Positions 1 through 8,682 of a stretch of 64,000 bases of DNA are shown here, piece by piece. The position numbers and the translations under genes were made by a program. The DNA is from Marinobacterium rhizophilum (GTDB lineage Bacteria > Pseudomonadota > Gammaproteobacteria > Pseudomonadales > Balneatricaceae). The notes under the pieces were generated by a model. It saw only the letters and a program-made list of their open reading frames with translations. It had not been told where the DNA came from and made no database searches. Each line of letters begins with the position of its first letter. The first letter of the stretch is position 1. The stretch is taken from the NCBI RefSeq assembly GCF_024397915.1, contig NZ_CP073347.1, forward strand, positions 4,092,001 through 4,156,000, written 5' to 3'.

Positions 1-821
1 AGGGTCATCAGGCCGGATGCGACCGAGCGCTTGTCAAAACGGTCGGCGAGCCAGCCGGTGGGGTACTGGGTCAGCAGGCCGCCGAGCTGGTAGGAACCCA
101 GAATCAGGGACAGCCAGACGCCGGTAAAGCCGCGCTCGTAGGCGTACAGGGATATCAGCGATACGCTGGCGGAGCTGATGAGGCCTGCGCAGAAGCTCGA
201 CAGGGTGCCGGACGGCGAGTACTTCCACAGTTTTTTCAGCGACATCGGCCGGGCCCGGGTGGTGGCTTCCGGCACCGGGATGCGACTCATGGACATGATG
301 ATCAGCGAGATGCACAGGAAGATGCTGATGATGCCAAACAGGCGCGGGTCGCTGTCGACCGACAGGTTCAGCAGGAAGGGGGCGCTGCCGAATCCCAGGG
401 CGATGCAGATCTGGTAGATGCTGAAAATCTTGCCGCGATTGGTGCTGTCGCTCAGTACGTTGAGCCAGCTTTCCAGCGTGATGAAGCCGGTGACGAAACT
501 GAAGCCGGCCAGCAGGCGCAGCAGCCCGGTGAGCCAGATGTTGGTGAGATAGCTGTGGGCTACCGCGATAATGGCCAGGGTCGCGGCCATGCTGGCGAAG
601 GCCCGGATATGCCCGACCCGGTGCACCGCGCGGGAGGCAAACAGGCCCGCCAGCACGGCGCCGGCGGCATACATACTCATCGCCACGCCGATGTCCGAGG
701 TGGCGATGCCCTGGTCGCTCATGCGTATGGGCAGCAGCACGAAGAAAAGGTTAAGACTGGCGGCGTAGGCGGTAATCGCGAACAGGATGGGGCTGATACG
801 GTACAGAAGCTTTTGCTGCAT
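1..821 (-). CDS. MFS transporter, YcaD-like (3' end beyond window)
   Basis: The reading frame starts at an ATG at 821, preceded on the minus strand by AAAGGA, and stays open to the left edge, so only about 273 N-terminal residues are present. The protein begins MQQKLLYRISPILF and shows a run of hydrophobic helices. The stretch LLAGFSFVTGFITLESWLN, followed by NRGKIFSIYQI, is typical of the YcaD-like branch of the major facilitator superfamily, inner-membrane secondary transporters. A second MFS hallmark near the truncated end reads GWLADRFDKR, the loop between helices 8 and 9. Substrate is unknown. The gene lies just downstream of the epimerase remnant at 941-1157 and may once have been the last gene of the sugar operon now interrupted by the 1179-7014 block. 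Confidence 0.85.
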   Translation of the reverse strand, partial: MQQKLLYRISPILFAITAYAASLNLFFVLLPIRMSDQGIATSDIGVAMSMYAAGAVLAGLFASRAVHRVGHIRAFASMAATLAIIAVAHSYLTNIWLTGLLRLLAGFSFVTGFITLESWLNVLSDSTNRGKIFSIYQICIALGFGSAPFLLNLSVDSDPRLFGIISIFLCISLIIMSMSRIPVPEATTRARPMSLKKLWKYSPSGTLSSFCAGLISSASVSLISLYAYERGFTGVWLSLILGSYQLGGLLTQYPTGWLADRFDKRSVASGLMT

Positions 822-940
822 GGTCTACATCCTTTTCCAAGCTGAAACACCCGCCAGACAGCACTCTACGATACGCGAGAAGCTGTGGCGGGCGTAGCCT
901 TGATTGGCCATGTCTGCAACAAAAAAACCAGGGCGGATTC

Positions 941-1157
941 AGCCTTCCTGCGTGCTACAGCGCAGTACCTCGTGACAGGCCCCCATGGTGTGGTAGTCGC
1001 ACTTGCCGCCGGGCGGGCTCTTGATGTCGTCATAGCGCTGGTTGCTGGCGTCCAGCAGGCGGAACCAGGCGCCGTGGCGGTGATCGATCATGTGTTCCCA
1101 GCTGTAGTCCCACAGGCGCTGGTACCAGTTCCAGTACTCGAGCGTTCGGCCAGTCGC
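941..1157 (-). pseudogene. Truncated 3' end of an AGE-family epimerase gene
   Basis: This segment is nearly identical to the last 200 or so bases of the intact AGE-family gene at 7350-8576 (compare 962-1137 with 7374-7549). It keeps the same reading frame and its own stop codon at 941-943, ending in ...GACHEVLRCSTQEG where the intact gene ends ...CLEG-like. There is no start codon. Homology ends near 1157 after a short gap, shortly before the tctA stop codon. The few scattered substitutions suggest a diverged copy rather than a fresh duplication. It marks one boundary of the inserted tct/sulfatase block. Confidence 0.85.
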
Positions 1158-1178
1158 GCAAGCTTCAGGTAACCGCGT

Positions 1179-2705
1179 TTAGGCACTCCTGGTCGCCGTA
1201 TTATTGGGTTCCTGCATTTTTTTCTTGAGCTGGCGCCGGCGATACCCCATCCAGAGTGCACCCAGAATCAGCAGAACATTGGCGGCCACCAGGGTCGCTG
1301 CCACCGGACGATCAAGGAATATCCAGAACCCCTCGCGCGATATAAGCAGGGATCGGCGCAGGTTATTTTCCAGCAACGGCCCCAGGATGGCACCGATCAC
1401 CAGTGGCGCCAGCGGATAGTTGCCTAGACGCAAAAGGATACCAAGCAGCCCGAAACCCAGCATGACCCAAAGGTCAAACACCGATGCCTGCAGCGCAAAG
1501 GTACCGATGGCGCAGAGCAACAACACGACCGGTATCAGATAGCTTTTCTTGAGCCGCAGTACCCAGACGAAAACAGGGGTCGCCAGAATCCCGACGAACA
1601 GCAAGGCAACATTCGAGAAGAGATAGACCAGGAAAACACCGCCGACGATTTCGGGCTGTTGCTGGAACATCTGTGGCCCCGGGAAAAAGCCGAGAATCAG
1701 CAGGGCTCCGATCAGTACCGCTGACGAGGCGTCGCCCGGCACACCCAGCGCAAGTGACGGCACCAGCGAGCCCCCAACCGTGGCATTGTTGGCGCTTTCG
1801 GTTGCCACCACCCCGCCTTCAGCCCCCTTGCCATAGCCCTCTTCAGGCTTGGCCACTGCCGATGCGGCAGCATAGGCGGCAAAGGATGAAATGGTGCCTC
1901 CGGCCCCGGGTAAGGCGCCGAAAAAAGCGCCGATCGCCGACGAGCGGATCAGGTTTACCCAGTGCTTGAGAGTAAGCAGAAAGGTGCGAAAGCTCGGGCG
2001 CACAGCACCCACAGCCGGCCGGTCGTTGAGGCCGCCTGATGCAACCTGCATGGTCATTTCCGATATCGCAAACACCCCGACAACGATTGCCACTATATGG
2101 AAGCCATTGAGCATATCGTAGGAACCGAAGGTGAAGCGGTAGCCTGTCGAGAACTCATCCGTACCTATAGTCGCGATCAGCAGCCCCATGGCACCGACGA
2201 TCAGCCCCTTGAGCAGCGAGCCTTCCGACACTACCGCTATGGCAATCAGACCGGTCAGGGCGAGCATGGTGTACTCCGGCGGCGCGAATTGCGACGCGAA
2301 AGACGCCAGCAGCGGCGAGAAAAAAATCAGTACAATACCGCCGAAGAGCCCGCCCAGGGCGGAAGCTGATATCGCTATACCGGTTGCGTCGGCCGCACGG
2401 CCGTTCTGCGCCATCGGATAGCCATCAAGCAGGGTTGCCGCGGCCAGCGGCGTGCCCGGAATGCGCAGCAGGATAGCCGAAATCGAGCCGCCACAGGAGC
2501 CACCCACAGCGATGGCAATCAGAAAACCCATGGCCGCAACCGGCGGCAGGGTAATGGCGACCGGTAACATCAGGACGATCCCCATCAGGGGGCCCAGGCC
2601 CGGCAAGGCGCCGACGATGAGACCAAACACAACACCCAGCACCGTCAGGCCTAGGGAAAGCGGCGTCCACATGAGGTCGAGGCCAGACATCAGAGCTTGA
2701 ATCAT
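1179..2705 (-). CDS. tctA: Tripartite tricarboxylate transporter, large membrane subunit TctA
   Basis: TctA is the 12-helix membrane component of TTT-family secondary transporters, which take up carboxylates delivered by a periplasmic TctC protein. The family signature is clear near the N terminus (GALPGLGPLMGIVLMLPVAI, then GGSCGGSISAILLRIPGTP) and again mid-protein (GALPGAGGTISSFAAYAAAS). About 508 residues is the usual length. I chose the ATG at 2705, four bases after the tctB stop; an upstream in-frame TTG at 2720 would overlap tctB. It is the last gene of sulfatase-tctC-tctB-tctA. Substrate cannot be told from sequence. Confidence 0.93.
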   Translation of the reverse strand: MIQALMSGLDLMWTPLSLGLTVLGVVFGLIVGALPGLGPLMGIVLMLPVAITLPPVAAMGFLIAIAVGGSCGGSISAILLRIPGTPLAAATLLDGYPMAQNGRAADATGIAISASALGGLFGGIVLIFFSPLLASFASQFAPPEYTMLALTGLIAIAVVSEGSLLKGLIVGAMGLLIATIGTDEFSTGYRFTFGSYDMLNGFHIVAIVVGVFAISEMTMQVASGGLNDRPAVGAVRPSFRTFLLTLKHWVNLIRSSAIGAFFGALPGAGGTISSFAAYAAASAVAKPEEGYGKGAEGGVVATESANNATVGGSLVPSLALGVPGDASSAVLIGALLILGFFPGPQMFQQQPEIVGGVFLVYLFSNVALLFVGILATPVFVWVLRLKKSYLIPVVLLLCAIGTFALQASVFDLWVMLGFGLLGILLRLGNYPLAPLVIGAILGPLLENNLRRSLLISREGFWIFLDRPVAATLVAANVLLILGALWMGYRRRQLKKKMQEPNNTATRSA

Positions 2706-2709
2706 GGTA

Positions 2710-3204
2710 TTACCACGCAATATTCAGATGAAAGATGCCACCCGGTAGCACGATCTTGAGCCAGGCCTCGAAGATCCAGGCCAGGCCAAAAGAAACGCCC
2801 AGGGTCGGCAGAATGATGGCAACCGGCCGTCGCAAACCACAGAGCAACATCACCCCGGCCAGCATCAACGGTGTCGCAATGTGGTAACCAAGCCAGCCAA
2901 GCATCCCGAGATAGAGCGCAAAGAGTGCAATAAGGGCTGCAGGACGAACAAGCTCGCCCCAGCTTGTCGTTTCGCTTGCAACCTTGCGGCCGGCAACAAG
3001 AAGCCCTGCCTGCACCAGCACCAGAACGCCCAGAATGATAGCCACGCCTTGCGGATAGGCTGCACCATTATCGTAGGGACCGCCCGAGGCGATCCCCTGG
3101 GCGGCCATGTCGGTCGCGATCTGCTGGAATACCAGCAGGATCAAACCCACAAACAGAGCGACGGTGCACCACTCTGCAAGTCTTAACGTCGGTTGAATGG
3201 CCAT
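2710..3204 (-). CDS. tctB: Tripartite tricarboxylate transporter, small membrane subunit TctB
   Basis: A 164-residue membrane protein with four predicted hydrophobic segments (about residues 13-33, 50-70, 88-106 and 112-150), as expected for TctB, the poorly conserved small subunit. The start ATG is preceded by AAAGGACG at good spacing. Position between tctC and tctA, with 4 and 27 bases of spacing, is the strongest argument for the assignment. It works with TctA in the inner membrane. Confidence 0.88.
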   Translation of the reverse strand: MAIQPTLRLAEWCTVALFVGLILLVFQQIATDMAAQGIASGGPYDNGAAYPQGVAIILGVLVLVQAGLLVAGRKVASETTSWGELVRPAALIALFALYLGMLGWLGYHIATPLMLAGVMLLCGLRRPVAIILPTLGVSFGLAWIFEAWLKIVLPGGIFHLNIAW

Positions 3205-3231
3205 TATGATCGTCCTTTGATAACTATCCGA

Positions 3232-4224
3232 TTACTTGAGCTTGGAGAGCTGTTCCTCTTCCCACTTGAGTGCATTTCCCATCTCGGTGAGCTGGCCTTG
3301 TACCTGCGCGACCACTTCGTCGTACTGGTCCCAATCCCACTTGAGCGGTACAAAGCCGAGCCGCTTGATTGCCTGCTGGACGTCGTCACGAGCCATCGCA
3401 GTAGCCATTGCTTTGCGCAACACTGCTACCCGCTCCGGTGGGGTATCCGAATGCACCAGCCACCAGTTCCAGCCCATGGGCGCCAGGCCGCTCAAGCCCA
3501 GATCTATCGCAAGGTCCGCTATGCTCGGCGCGCCATTGAAGCTTTCCTTTGCTCCTTCGAGGTCCGACAGCACGATCAGGACCTTGTAGGCATCCGGCTT
3601 TGTCTGGTATTCGGCAACATTGATAAACGCGAAGTCGAGCACACCAGAGCGCAAGTCAGACATGGCATCGGCGTCCGCATTGTACGGAATGTTCTGCGCG
3701 ACGGCGCCAAAGCCCTGCAGCGTCTTCGCTATTACCATATGGGGCAAATTGTTGCGGGAGCCGGACGAATAGCGCAGATCGCCAGGATGCTCCTTGGCAT
3801 AGGCCATCAATTCCTCGAAGCTGGCCCAGCGATCGTTATCCTTGCGGATGGCGATAGCAAAAGGATTAGAGAAGGCCGAGTGCAGTGGAGTGAAATCCTT
3901 GAAGGTCCAGTCAGCGTTGCCCAGCAGCGGCTGCAACACCAGTGGTGCCACATAACCGTCGATCAAGGTATAGCCGTCGGCCGGGCGGTTCATTGCCGTC
4001 AGGAACCCCTTGGTGCCAGCGGCGCCCGGGGTTGAAATGACCGGCATTGCAACACCCAGCTCGTCAGACATGGCTTCTGCCAGGATCTGACTGATGGACA
4101 TGGTCAAGCCCGGGCCCCAAGGGTACACCAGGTTGATTGTCCGTTCTGGGTACTCGGCTTTAGCCACCAGCGGACAAAGCGCAATTAATGCCACGGCCAT
4201 CGCTTTTTTGAGTGATTTGAACAT
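3232..4224 (-). CDS. tctC: TTT-family periplasmic substrate-binding protein TctC (Bug family)
   Basis: A 330-residue secreted protein with a classical signal peptide (MFKSLKKAMAVALIALCPLVAKA, cut after AKA). The mature N terminus runs EYPERTINLVYPWGPG, the Bug/TctC beta-strand and glycine-loop signature, followed by STPGAAGTKGFLTA, the second ligand-contact loop. An AGGAG ribosome site lies upstream. Bug proteins bind carboxylates, amino acids or aromatic acids in the periplasm and hand them to TctAB. Many genomes carry numerous orphan Bug genes; here it is with its membrane partners. A 207-bp gap without a gene separates it from the upstream sulfatase, so it may have its own promoter. Confidence 0.93.
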   Translation of the reverse strand: MFKSLKKAMAVALIALCPLVAKAEYPERTINLVYPWGPGLTMSISQILAEAMSDELGVAMPVISTPGAAGTKGFLTAMNRPADGYTLIDGYVAPLVLQPLLGNADWTFKDFTPLHSAFSNPFAIAIRKDNDRWASFEELMAYAKEHPGDLRYSSGSRNNLPHMVIAKTLQGFGAVAQNIPYNADADAMSDLRSGVLDFAFINVAEYQTKPDAYKVLIVLSDLEGAKESFNGAPSIADLAIDLGLSGLAPMGWNWWLVHSDTPPERVAVLRKAMATAMARDDVQQAIKRLGFVPLKWDWDQYDEVVAQVQGQLTEMGNALKWEEEQLSKLK

Positions 4225-4431
4225 CGGTTCTACTCCTGTTGTTTTTATCGTTTGTGCTTTACGGGTTAATCGGTGTATTCACAGGATTGCAAGATCTATA
4301 ATGCCTGCCAACCCATTGATTTTAATAGCAGTTTAACTTTACCCCTTGCTCCTGCCGAGACAGTACACAAAGAATCGACTATTGCCCATGCCGGCCTGAA
4401 AAGCTTCAGAGAAATGCCAGGCCACAGGTTA

Positions 4432-5970
4432 CTACTTCGCCCTGACACCCTCAGGGGCTGTCAGATCAAAGCGACTGTAAAGTTCCGCTGGTGCGTCATG
4501 CTCGGCAAGAATTTTTACCAAACTGCGTACCAGCCGCTGGGTAATCGCATTGTCGCCGTAATCGGGCTTCAGCTGCTGCGGATCCTCCAGTACGTCGTAG
4601 AGGCGGGTCCCCAGATCCCCAAATCCCGTACCATCCTGGCCCGGTGGACGCTCGGCGTTGCTCCGGGCGCGGATTTTGAGCAAGCGAACATCCTTTGTGA
4701 AATCAAAGGGTTTCACCAACTCCATGTCGTCAAGCTCCTCCGGCTTGAAGGCGTTCATCATATGGACCGGCATCAGCGTGTACTCGAAGAGGTTCTCGCT
4801 GGTGTTGATATTGTCCGGATAACGGTAATAGGTGTATCGGCCATCCGTGACACAGATAGGGCCTCCAAACATGCCAAGAATGATGGCATCCCGCAGCTGT
4901 TGATCTTTTTTTAGCATCGGCAGTACTGATTTGGCGCGGGTTTCCGCCGGCGGCTCAATACCAAATGCATCCAGCAGGGTCGGCATCAGGTCCGGCGTTT
5001 GGGTCAGCCCCTGGCGCCTCGTGCCGGCCTGCTCCCGAAACTGCGGATGAGCTATGATCATCGGGATATGGGCGATTTCCTCGTAGTATGGCTGCCTGTT
5101 CTTGCCCCACCAGTCATGCTCCGACAGCAGGAAACCATGATCGGTTGACATGACCAGCATGGTGTCTTCCCAGAGGTTATGCTCGTCGAAATAATCCAGC
5201 AAACGGCCGAAATACTCGTCGCACATACTCACCAGTGCGGCATAGTTTGACTGAATCTCAGCGATTTCATCCGGCGTGTTGTTTACCTTTTCATAAATTG
5301 GCCAATTTAAAACCTTGCCCTCATAGCCGGTACTGTATTGCTGCCGAAAGCGCTCCGGAGCATGGAAAGGCTCATGGGGATCAAAGCACTCAAGCCAGAG
5401 TAGCCAGTCATCCGCCTCACGGTTGACATCAAGGAACTCGAACGCGGAGGCAAAACAGCGGGCCGTTGGAAAATCACTCTCCTCCTTCATCCATTCGCGG
5501 TTAATGGCATGCTGCATGCGCTTTTTAGACGTCGGCGGGTAATGGCGTGTGTCGTAGATTTCCTTGAAGCGCTCCAGTGGCGGCTGCACCATTGCTTTCC
5601 ATGGATCGTTTTCCTGCCCGCGAATAAAGTCCCAGGTATCGAAGGCCTGCGGATAACGCCAGCCCCCTTCTTCAAAATAATGCTGATGATCGGTAATCAG
5701 ATGACTGTAAATGCCTTTTTCCTTCAACATCTGCACGAAGGAGTTGTCGAAGGGTTCCAGCGGTCCCCAGCTGCGATGCATGAAGTTGAGGCGACCCGAG
5801 TGAATATCGCGCCGTGCAGGCATACAGGGAAGGCTGCCGACATAGTGAGTATCAAAGACGACGCCTTTCTCGGAAAAACGGTCAAAATTCGGCGTTTTAA
5901 TGTCGCTGCTGCCGTAGCATCCAAGTGCTTTTCGGACCAGCGAATCAAATAGAACAAATACAACTTTCAT
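4432..5970 (-). CDS. Sulfatase-family hydrolase, formylglycine (Cys) type, cytoplasmic
   Basis: The protein belongs to the alkaline-phosphatase/sulfatase superfamily. It begins MKVVFVLFDSLVRKALGCYG, the metal-binding N-terminal strand, and carries SLPCMPARRDIHSGR, matching the C-x-P-x-R motif whose cysteine is turned into formylglycine. Further metal-site motifs are FDPHEPFHAPERF and STDHGFLLSEHDWWGK. There is no signal peptide, so it should act in the cytoplasm on an imported sulfate, phosphonate or phosphodiester ester. I prefer the ATG at 5970 (512 aa) over an in-frame TTG at 5988. It is divergent from lysR across 120 bp and upstream of tctCBA, which suggests hydrolysis of the TTT substrate or a related compound. 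No maturase (FGE/anSME) gene is in view. Confidence 0.85.
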   Translation of the reverse strand: MKVVFVLFDSLVRKALGCYGSSDIKTPNFDRFSEKGVVFDTHYVGSLPCMPARRDIHSGRLNFMHRSWGPLEPFDNSFVQMLKEKGIYSHLITDHQHYFEEGGWRYPQAFDTWDFIRGQENDPWKAMVQPPLERFKEIYDTRHYPPTSKKRMQHAINREWMKEESDFPTARCFASAFEFLDVNREADDWLLWLECFDPHEPFHAPERFRQQYSTGYEGKVLNWPIYEKVNNTPDEIAEIQSNYAALVSMCDEYFGRLLDYFDEHNLWEDTMLVMSTDHGFLLSEHDWWGKNRQPYYEEIAHIPMIIAHPQFREQAGTRRQGLTQTPDLMPTLLDAFGIEPPAETRAKSVLPMLKKDQQLRDAIILGMFGGPICVTDGRYTYYRYPDNINTSENLFEYTLMPVHMMNAFKPEELDDMELVKPFDFTKDVRLLKIRARSNAERPPGQDGTGFGDLGTRLYDVLEDPQQLKPDYGDNAITQRLVRSLVKILAEHDAPAELYSRFDLTAPEGVRAK

Positions 5971-6036
5971 AATATTTACCCATTTCAAATAGGTGGTTCA
6001 AAGTGACCTTGAGACTGATGCTAGACGCAACGAGGT

Positions 6037-6054
6037 ATAGAATATAATATCTAT
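6037..6054. promoter_or_regulatory. Putative LysR-type operator in divergent intergenic region
   Basis: The 18-bp AT-rich imperfect palindrome ATAGAATATAATATCTAT lies between the divergent sulfatase and lysR genes. It has the T-N11-A style symmetry of LysR-regulator boxes, with outer arms ATAG and CTAT. It sits 36 bases before the lysR start, so it could serve both autoregulation and activation of the sulfatase-tct operon. Inferred from symmetry and position only. Confidence 0.45.
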
Positions 6055-6090
6055 TTATCCAAAATCGATTCCATTAGGTTATGTCAGATC

Positions 6091-7014
6091 ATGAACAAGT
6101 TCCTGCATCAGTTCCGGGTCGTCGCGGAGCAAAAGAACCTGACCGCCGCCAGCCAGCTGTTGCATCTGAGCCAGCCGGCCTTGACCAAGAACATCAAAAA
6201 GGTGGAGGAAGAGTTCGGTGTGCCACTGTTCGAACGTCTCCCCAGAGGCATGCTTCTTACGCCTTTTGGCGAGGCGCTGCTACACCGGGTCAAGCGGATG
6301 GAGATGGAGTACCGCTACGCTCACGAGGAAGTTTCAGCGCTGCAGAGCGGCGCCACCGCAAGCCTGAATATTGGGTCAGGCCCGGTATGGGCGCTCAACT
6401 ATTTGCCGGATATTTTGTCGCAGCTGTATCAGCGCTTTCCCAAACTCAGCGTCAAGCTGGAGTCGGGGTCGATGTCAGTCCTGTTACCCAAGCTTGCCTC
6501 CGGGGAGCTGGACCTGGCACTGGGAACCCAGGAGGTTGACGAACAACTGTCTGACGAACTCAAATACATCCACATGATTGATGTAGACTTGATTGTAGTT
6601 GCCAGACGTAACCATCCATTGGCGCACCAGGCAACGGTTAGTGCAGAAGAAGTATCGCGCTATCGCTGGGTATTATTTATGCAATCCCTGGATCAAATCA
6701 AACAGTACAACCACTTCTTTCTTCAGCATGGATTACCGCCAATCGATATATGCCTGCAGTCCGACTACTGGACCACAGCACTGGCCATGTTACATCAGGG
6801 TGACTACCTCATGAGCATGCCAAAGCAGCTCTTGCAGCAGGCAATGGACAACGGTCTTGTGCAGATAGCCTTTGTGCAGAAAATATGGGGGTTCTCCAGC
6901 GGAATCTGGTATGCACCGACCGCCCGCAGTTTGCCGGCAGTGAACGAATTTATAAATTTTATGATCAGGGACGTTCGCGACGCTGACCCGACTAACGGCA
7001 CGGCGAGGAAGTGA
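6091..7014 (+). CDS. LysR-family transcriptional regulator
   Basis: 307 residues. The N-terminal winged helix-turn-helix (residues 1-62) is canonical: NLTAASQLLHLSQPALTKNI, then FGVPLFERLPRGMLLTPFG. The remainder is a LysR substrate-binding domain. The gene is divergent from the sulfatase, the usual arrangement for a LysR activator of its neighbour, and it very likely controls sulfatase-tctCBA in response to the transported compound. Local base composition is visibly more AT-rich than the sugar operon to the right, in line with transfer of the whole block. Confidence 0.9.
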   Translation: MNKFLHQFRVVAEQKNLTAASQLLHLSQPALTKNIKKVEEEFGVPLFERLPRGMLLTPFGEALLHRVKRMEMEYRYAHEEVSALQSGATASLNIGSGPVWALNYLPDILSQLYQRFPKLSVKLESGSMSVLLPKLASGELDLALGTQEVDEQLSDELKYIHMIDVDLIVVARRNHPLAHQATVSAEEVSRYRWVLFMQSLDQIKQYNHFFLQHGLPPIDICLQSDYWTTALAMLHQGDYLMSMPKQLLQQAMDNGLVQIAFVQKIWGFSSGIWYAPTARSLPAVNEFINFMIRDVRDADPTNGTARK

Positions 7015-7349
7015 GTATTTGTCAGAACGTATCAAATTTTGTATCGAGCCATTGTCTTTGATAATTGGCCGTTGCTCGATGCAGTTGATCCGCGGCTACA
7101 GGGTGCAGTGCTGCCAGGTGGTGGGCTCTGTGGCTTTGGACGAGATTGTGGACGTGCTCGTGCGAGGCAACATCCAGCGCTAAGTGCAGGCGATTTCCAA
7201 GCTTCCACAGTTGCGCACGTTACGGGAAAAGTGCCCTCTATCCTGCAAAGAGGGCTATGTAGCGGCGGCTTTGCGGCGTTTCATTCCCGGCCCTGTCGCG
7301 GTTATGGCGATCATTATCGCGCGAGACTTTATAGCCTGTGTAAATCTGT
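7015..7349. other. Gene-free junction between lysR and the AGE gene
   Basis: No convincing gene is present. A 34-codon open stretch at 7079-7183 (starting MQLIRGYRV) and other short frames have no recognisable family and may be debris of a lost gene. The segment is the right-hand junction of the inserted tct block. No terminal repeats, integrase or transposase could be found in it. Confidence 0.5.
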
Positions 7350-8576
7350 TCAGCCTTCCAGACCCTGGCAGCGCAGTACCTCGTGACAGGCCCCCATGGT
7401 GTGGTAGTCGCACTTGCCGCCGGGCGGGCTCTTGATGTCGTCGTAGCGCTGGTTGTTGGCATCCAGCAGGCGGAACCAGGCGCCGTGGCGGTGATCGATC
7501 ATGTGTTCCCAGCTGTAGTCCCACAGGCGCTGGTACCAATCCCAGTATTGGGCATCCCCCGTGCGTTCGGCCAGCAGGGCGGCGGCGGCCATGGACTCGG
7601 CCTGTACCCAGAAGTACTTGTCGTCATCGCAGATGCTGCCATCGGGGGCAAAACCATAATAGATGCCACCGCGTTCCTCATCCCAGGCGGTATTCAGCGC
7701 CACATCGAACAGGCGTCGGGCGCAGGGTAGCAGCCAGTCTGCCTGACGGTGACGTTCGATCATCAGCAGCAGCTTGGCCCACTCGGTGAGGTGGCCCGGC
7801 TGAAAACCCCAGGGGCGATAGAGGTTCTTGGGGTCGTCCCTGTTGTAGTCCCAGTCGACCTGCCAGCTGGCGTCGTAGTGCTCCCAGATCAGGCCATCGG
7901 CCAGGGCGGCCTGGCGCAGGCAGATGTTCTCGGCCAGGGTCAGGGCCCGGTCGAGGTATTTCGGATCCTGGGTCGCCTCAAAAGCCGCAATCATGGCTTC
8001 GCAGCTGTGCATATTGGCGTTCTGGCCCCGGTAGGGCGCCACCGTGCTCCAGTCGGCACTGATCTCGTCGCGGTAGAGGCCGTGTTCGGCATCCCAGAAG
8101 TGGGTTTCCATCAGCGCGAAGGTCTCGTCGATCCAGGGCGCGGCTTCCGAGATGCCGGCTTTCAGGGCACTGGCGTAGGCCAGCAGCACAAAGGCCAGGC
8201 CGTAGCAGTGGTTGGTGTTATCGGTCGTGTCTACGCCGTCCAGTGCCCAGCGATAGCCGCCGGTGGCCGGGTTGCGGTGTGTTTCCCGCAGGAACTCGAG
8301 GCCGTGGCGCACCGCATCCCGGTAGGCGGGCTCGCCGAACTCGATGGCCGCCATGGCATAGTTGAAGATCATGCGGGTGCTGCTGACCAGGTGGCGGCTG
8401 CGGCTATCGTAGATGCTGCCGTCGTCGTGAAACGCCTGGTAGAAGCCGCCGAGTTGAGAATCAATGCACTGCGGGTGGTAAAACCCCATGATCTCGCGGA
8501 TATGGGTCTGCAGGAAGCTGCGGGAACGAAAGCCCTGTTCGGCCGGGGGCGGAGTGTGGAAGCGAGTCTCTTGCAT
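7350..8576 (-). CDS. AGE-family sugar epimerase/isomerase (mannose isomerase-like)
   Basis: This 408-residue protein belongs to the N-acylglucosamine 2-epimerase (AGE) superfamily, an (alpha/alpha)6-barrel group including mannose isomerase and YihS. Motifs with candidate catalytic histidines are NANMHSCEAMIAAFEAT, QPGHLTEWAKLLL and HRHGAWFRLLD, in the order seen in YihS-type enzymes; KYFWVQAESMAAAALL is also typical. It is cytoplasmic (no signal peptide). As the last gene of the LacI-controlled operon, directly after a GH63-like glycosidase, a role converting released mannose to fructose (or interconverting another free hexose) fits well. The intact C terminus is duplicated as a remnant at 941-1157. 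Confidence 0.87.
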   Translation of the reverse strand: MQETRFHTPPPAEQGFRSRSFLQTHIREIMGFYHPQCIDSQLGGFYQAFHDDGSIYDSRSRHLVSSTRMIFNYAMAAIEFGEPAYRDAVRHGLEFLRETHRNPATGGYRWALDGVDTTDNTNHCYGLAFVLLAYASALKAGISEAAPWIDETFALMETHFWDAEHGLYRDEISADWSTVAPYRGQNANMHSCEAMIAAFEATQDPKYLDRALTLAENICLRQAALADGLIWEHYDASWQVDWDYNRDDPKNLYRPWGFQPGHLTEWAKLLLMIERHRQADWLLPCARRLFDVALNTAWDEERGGIYYGFAPDGSICDDDKYFWVQAESMAAAALLAERTGDAQYWDWYQRLWDYSWEHMIDHRHGAWFRLLDANNQRYDDIKSPPGGKCDYHTMGACHEVLRCQGLEG

Positions 8577-8633
8577 GGGAATCTCGTATCAGCCGGATTG
8601 AAGATGGAGTGAACTCGGTAGGCGGATGCAGTA

Positions 8634-8670
8634 CAGGCGTCGCACATCGGGCTGGCCGCTGCGACGCCTG
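8634..8670 (-). other. Intra-operon hairpin between glycosidase and AGE genes
   Basis: Two arms, CAGGCGTCGC (8634-8643) and GCGACGCCTG (8661-8670), form a perfect 10-bp stem with a 17-base loop in the 106-bp gap between the two genes. There is no U-run, so it is more likely an mRNA processing or stability element, or a REP-like hairpin, than a terminator. Confidence 0.55.
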
Positions 8671-8682
8671 GCTTGCAGCCGC

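Noticed and set aside
7039..7386. A 115-codon plus-strand frame between lysR and the AGE gene
   Set aside because: No family similarity, no convincing ribosome site and overlap with the AGE 3' end; regarded as junction debris.
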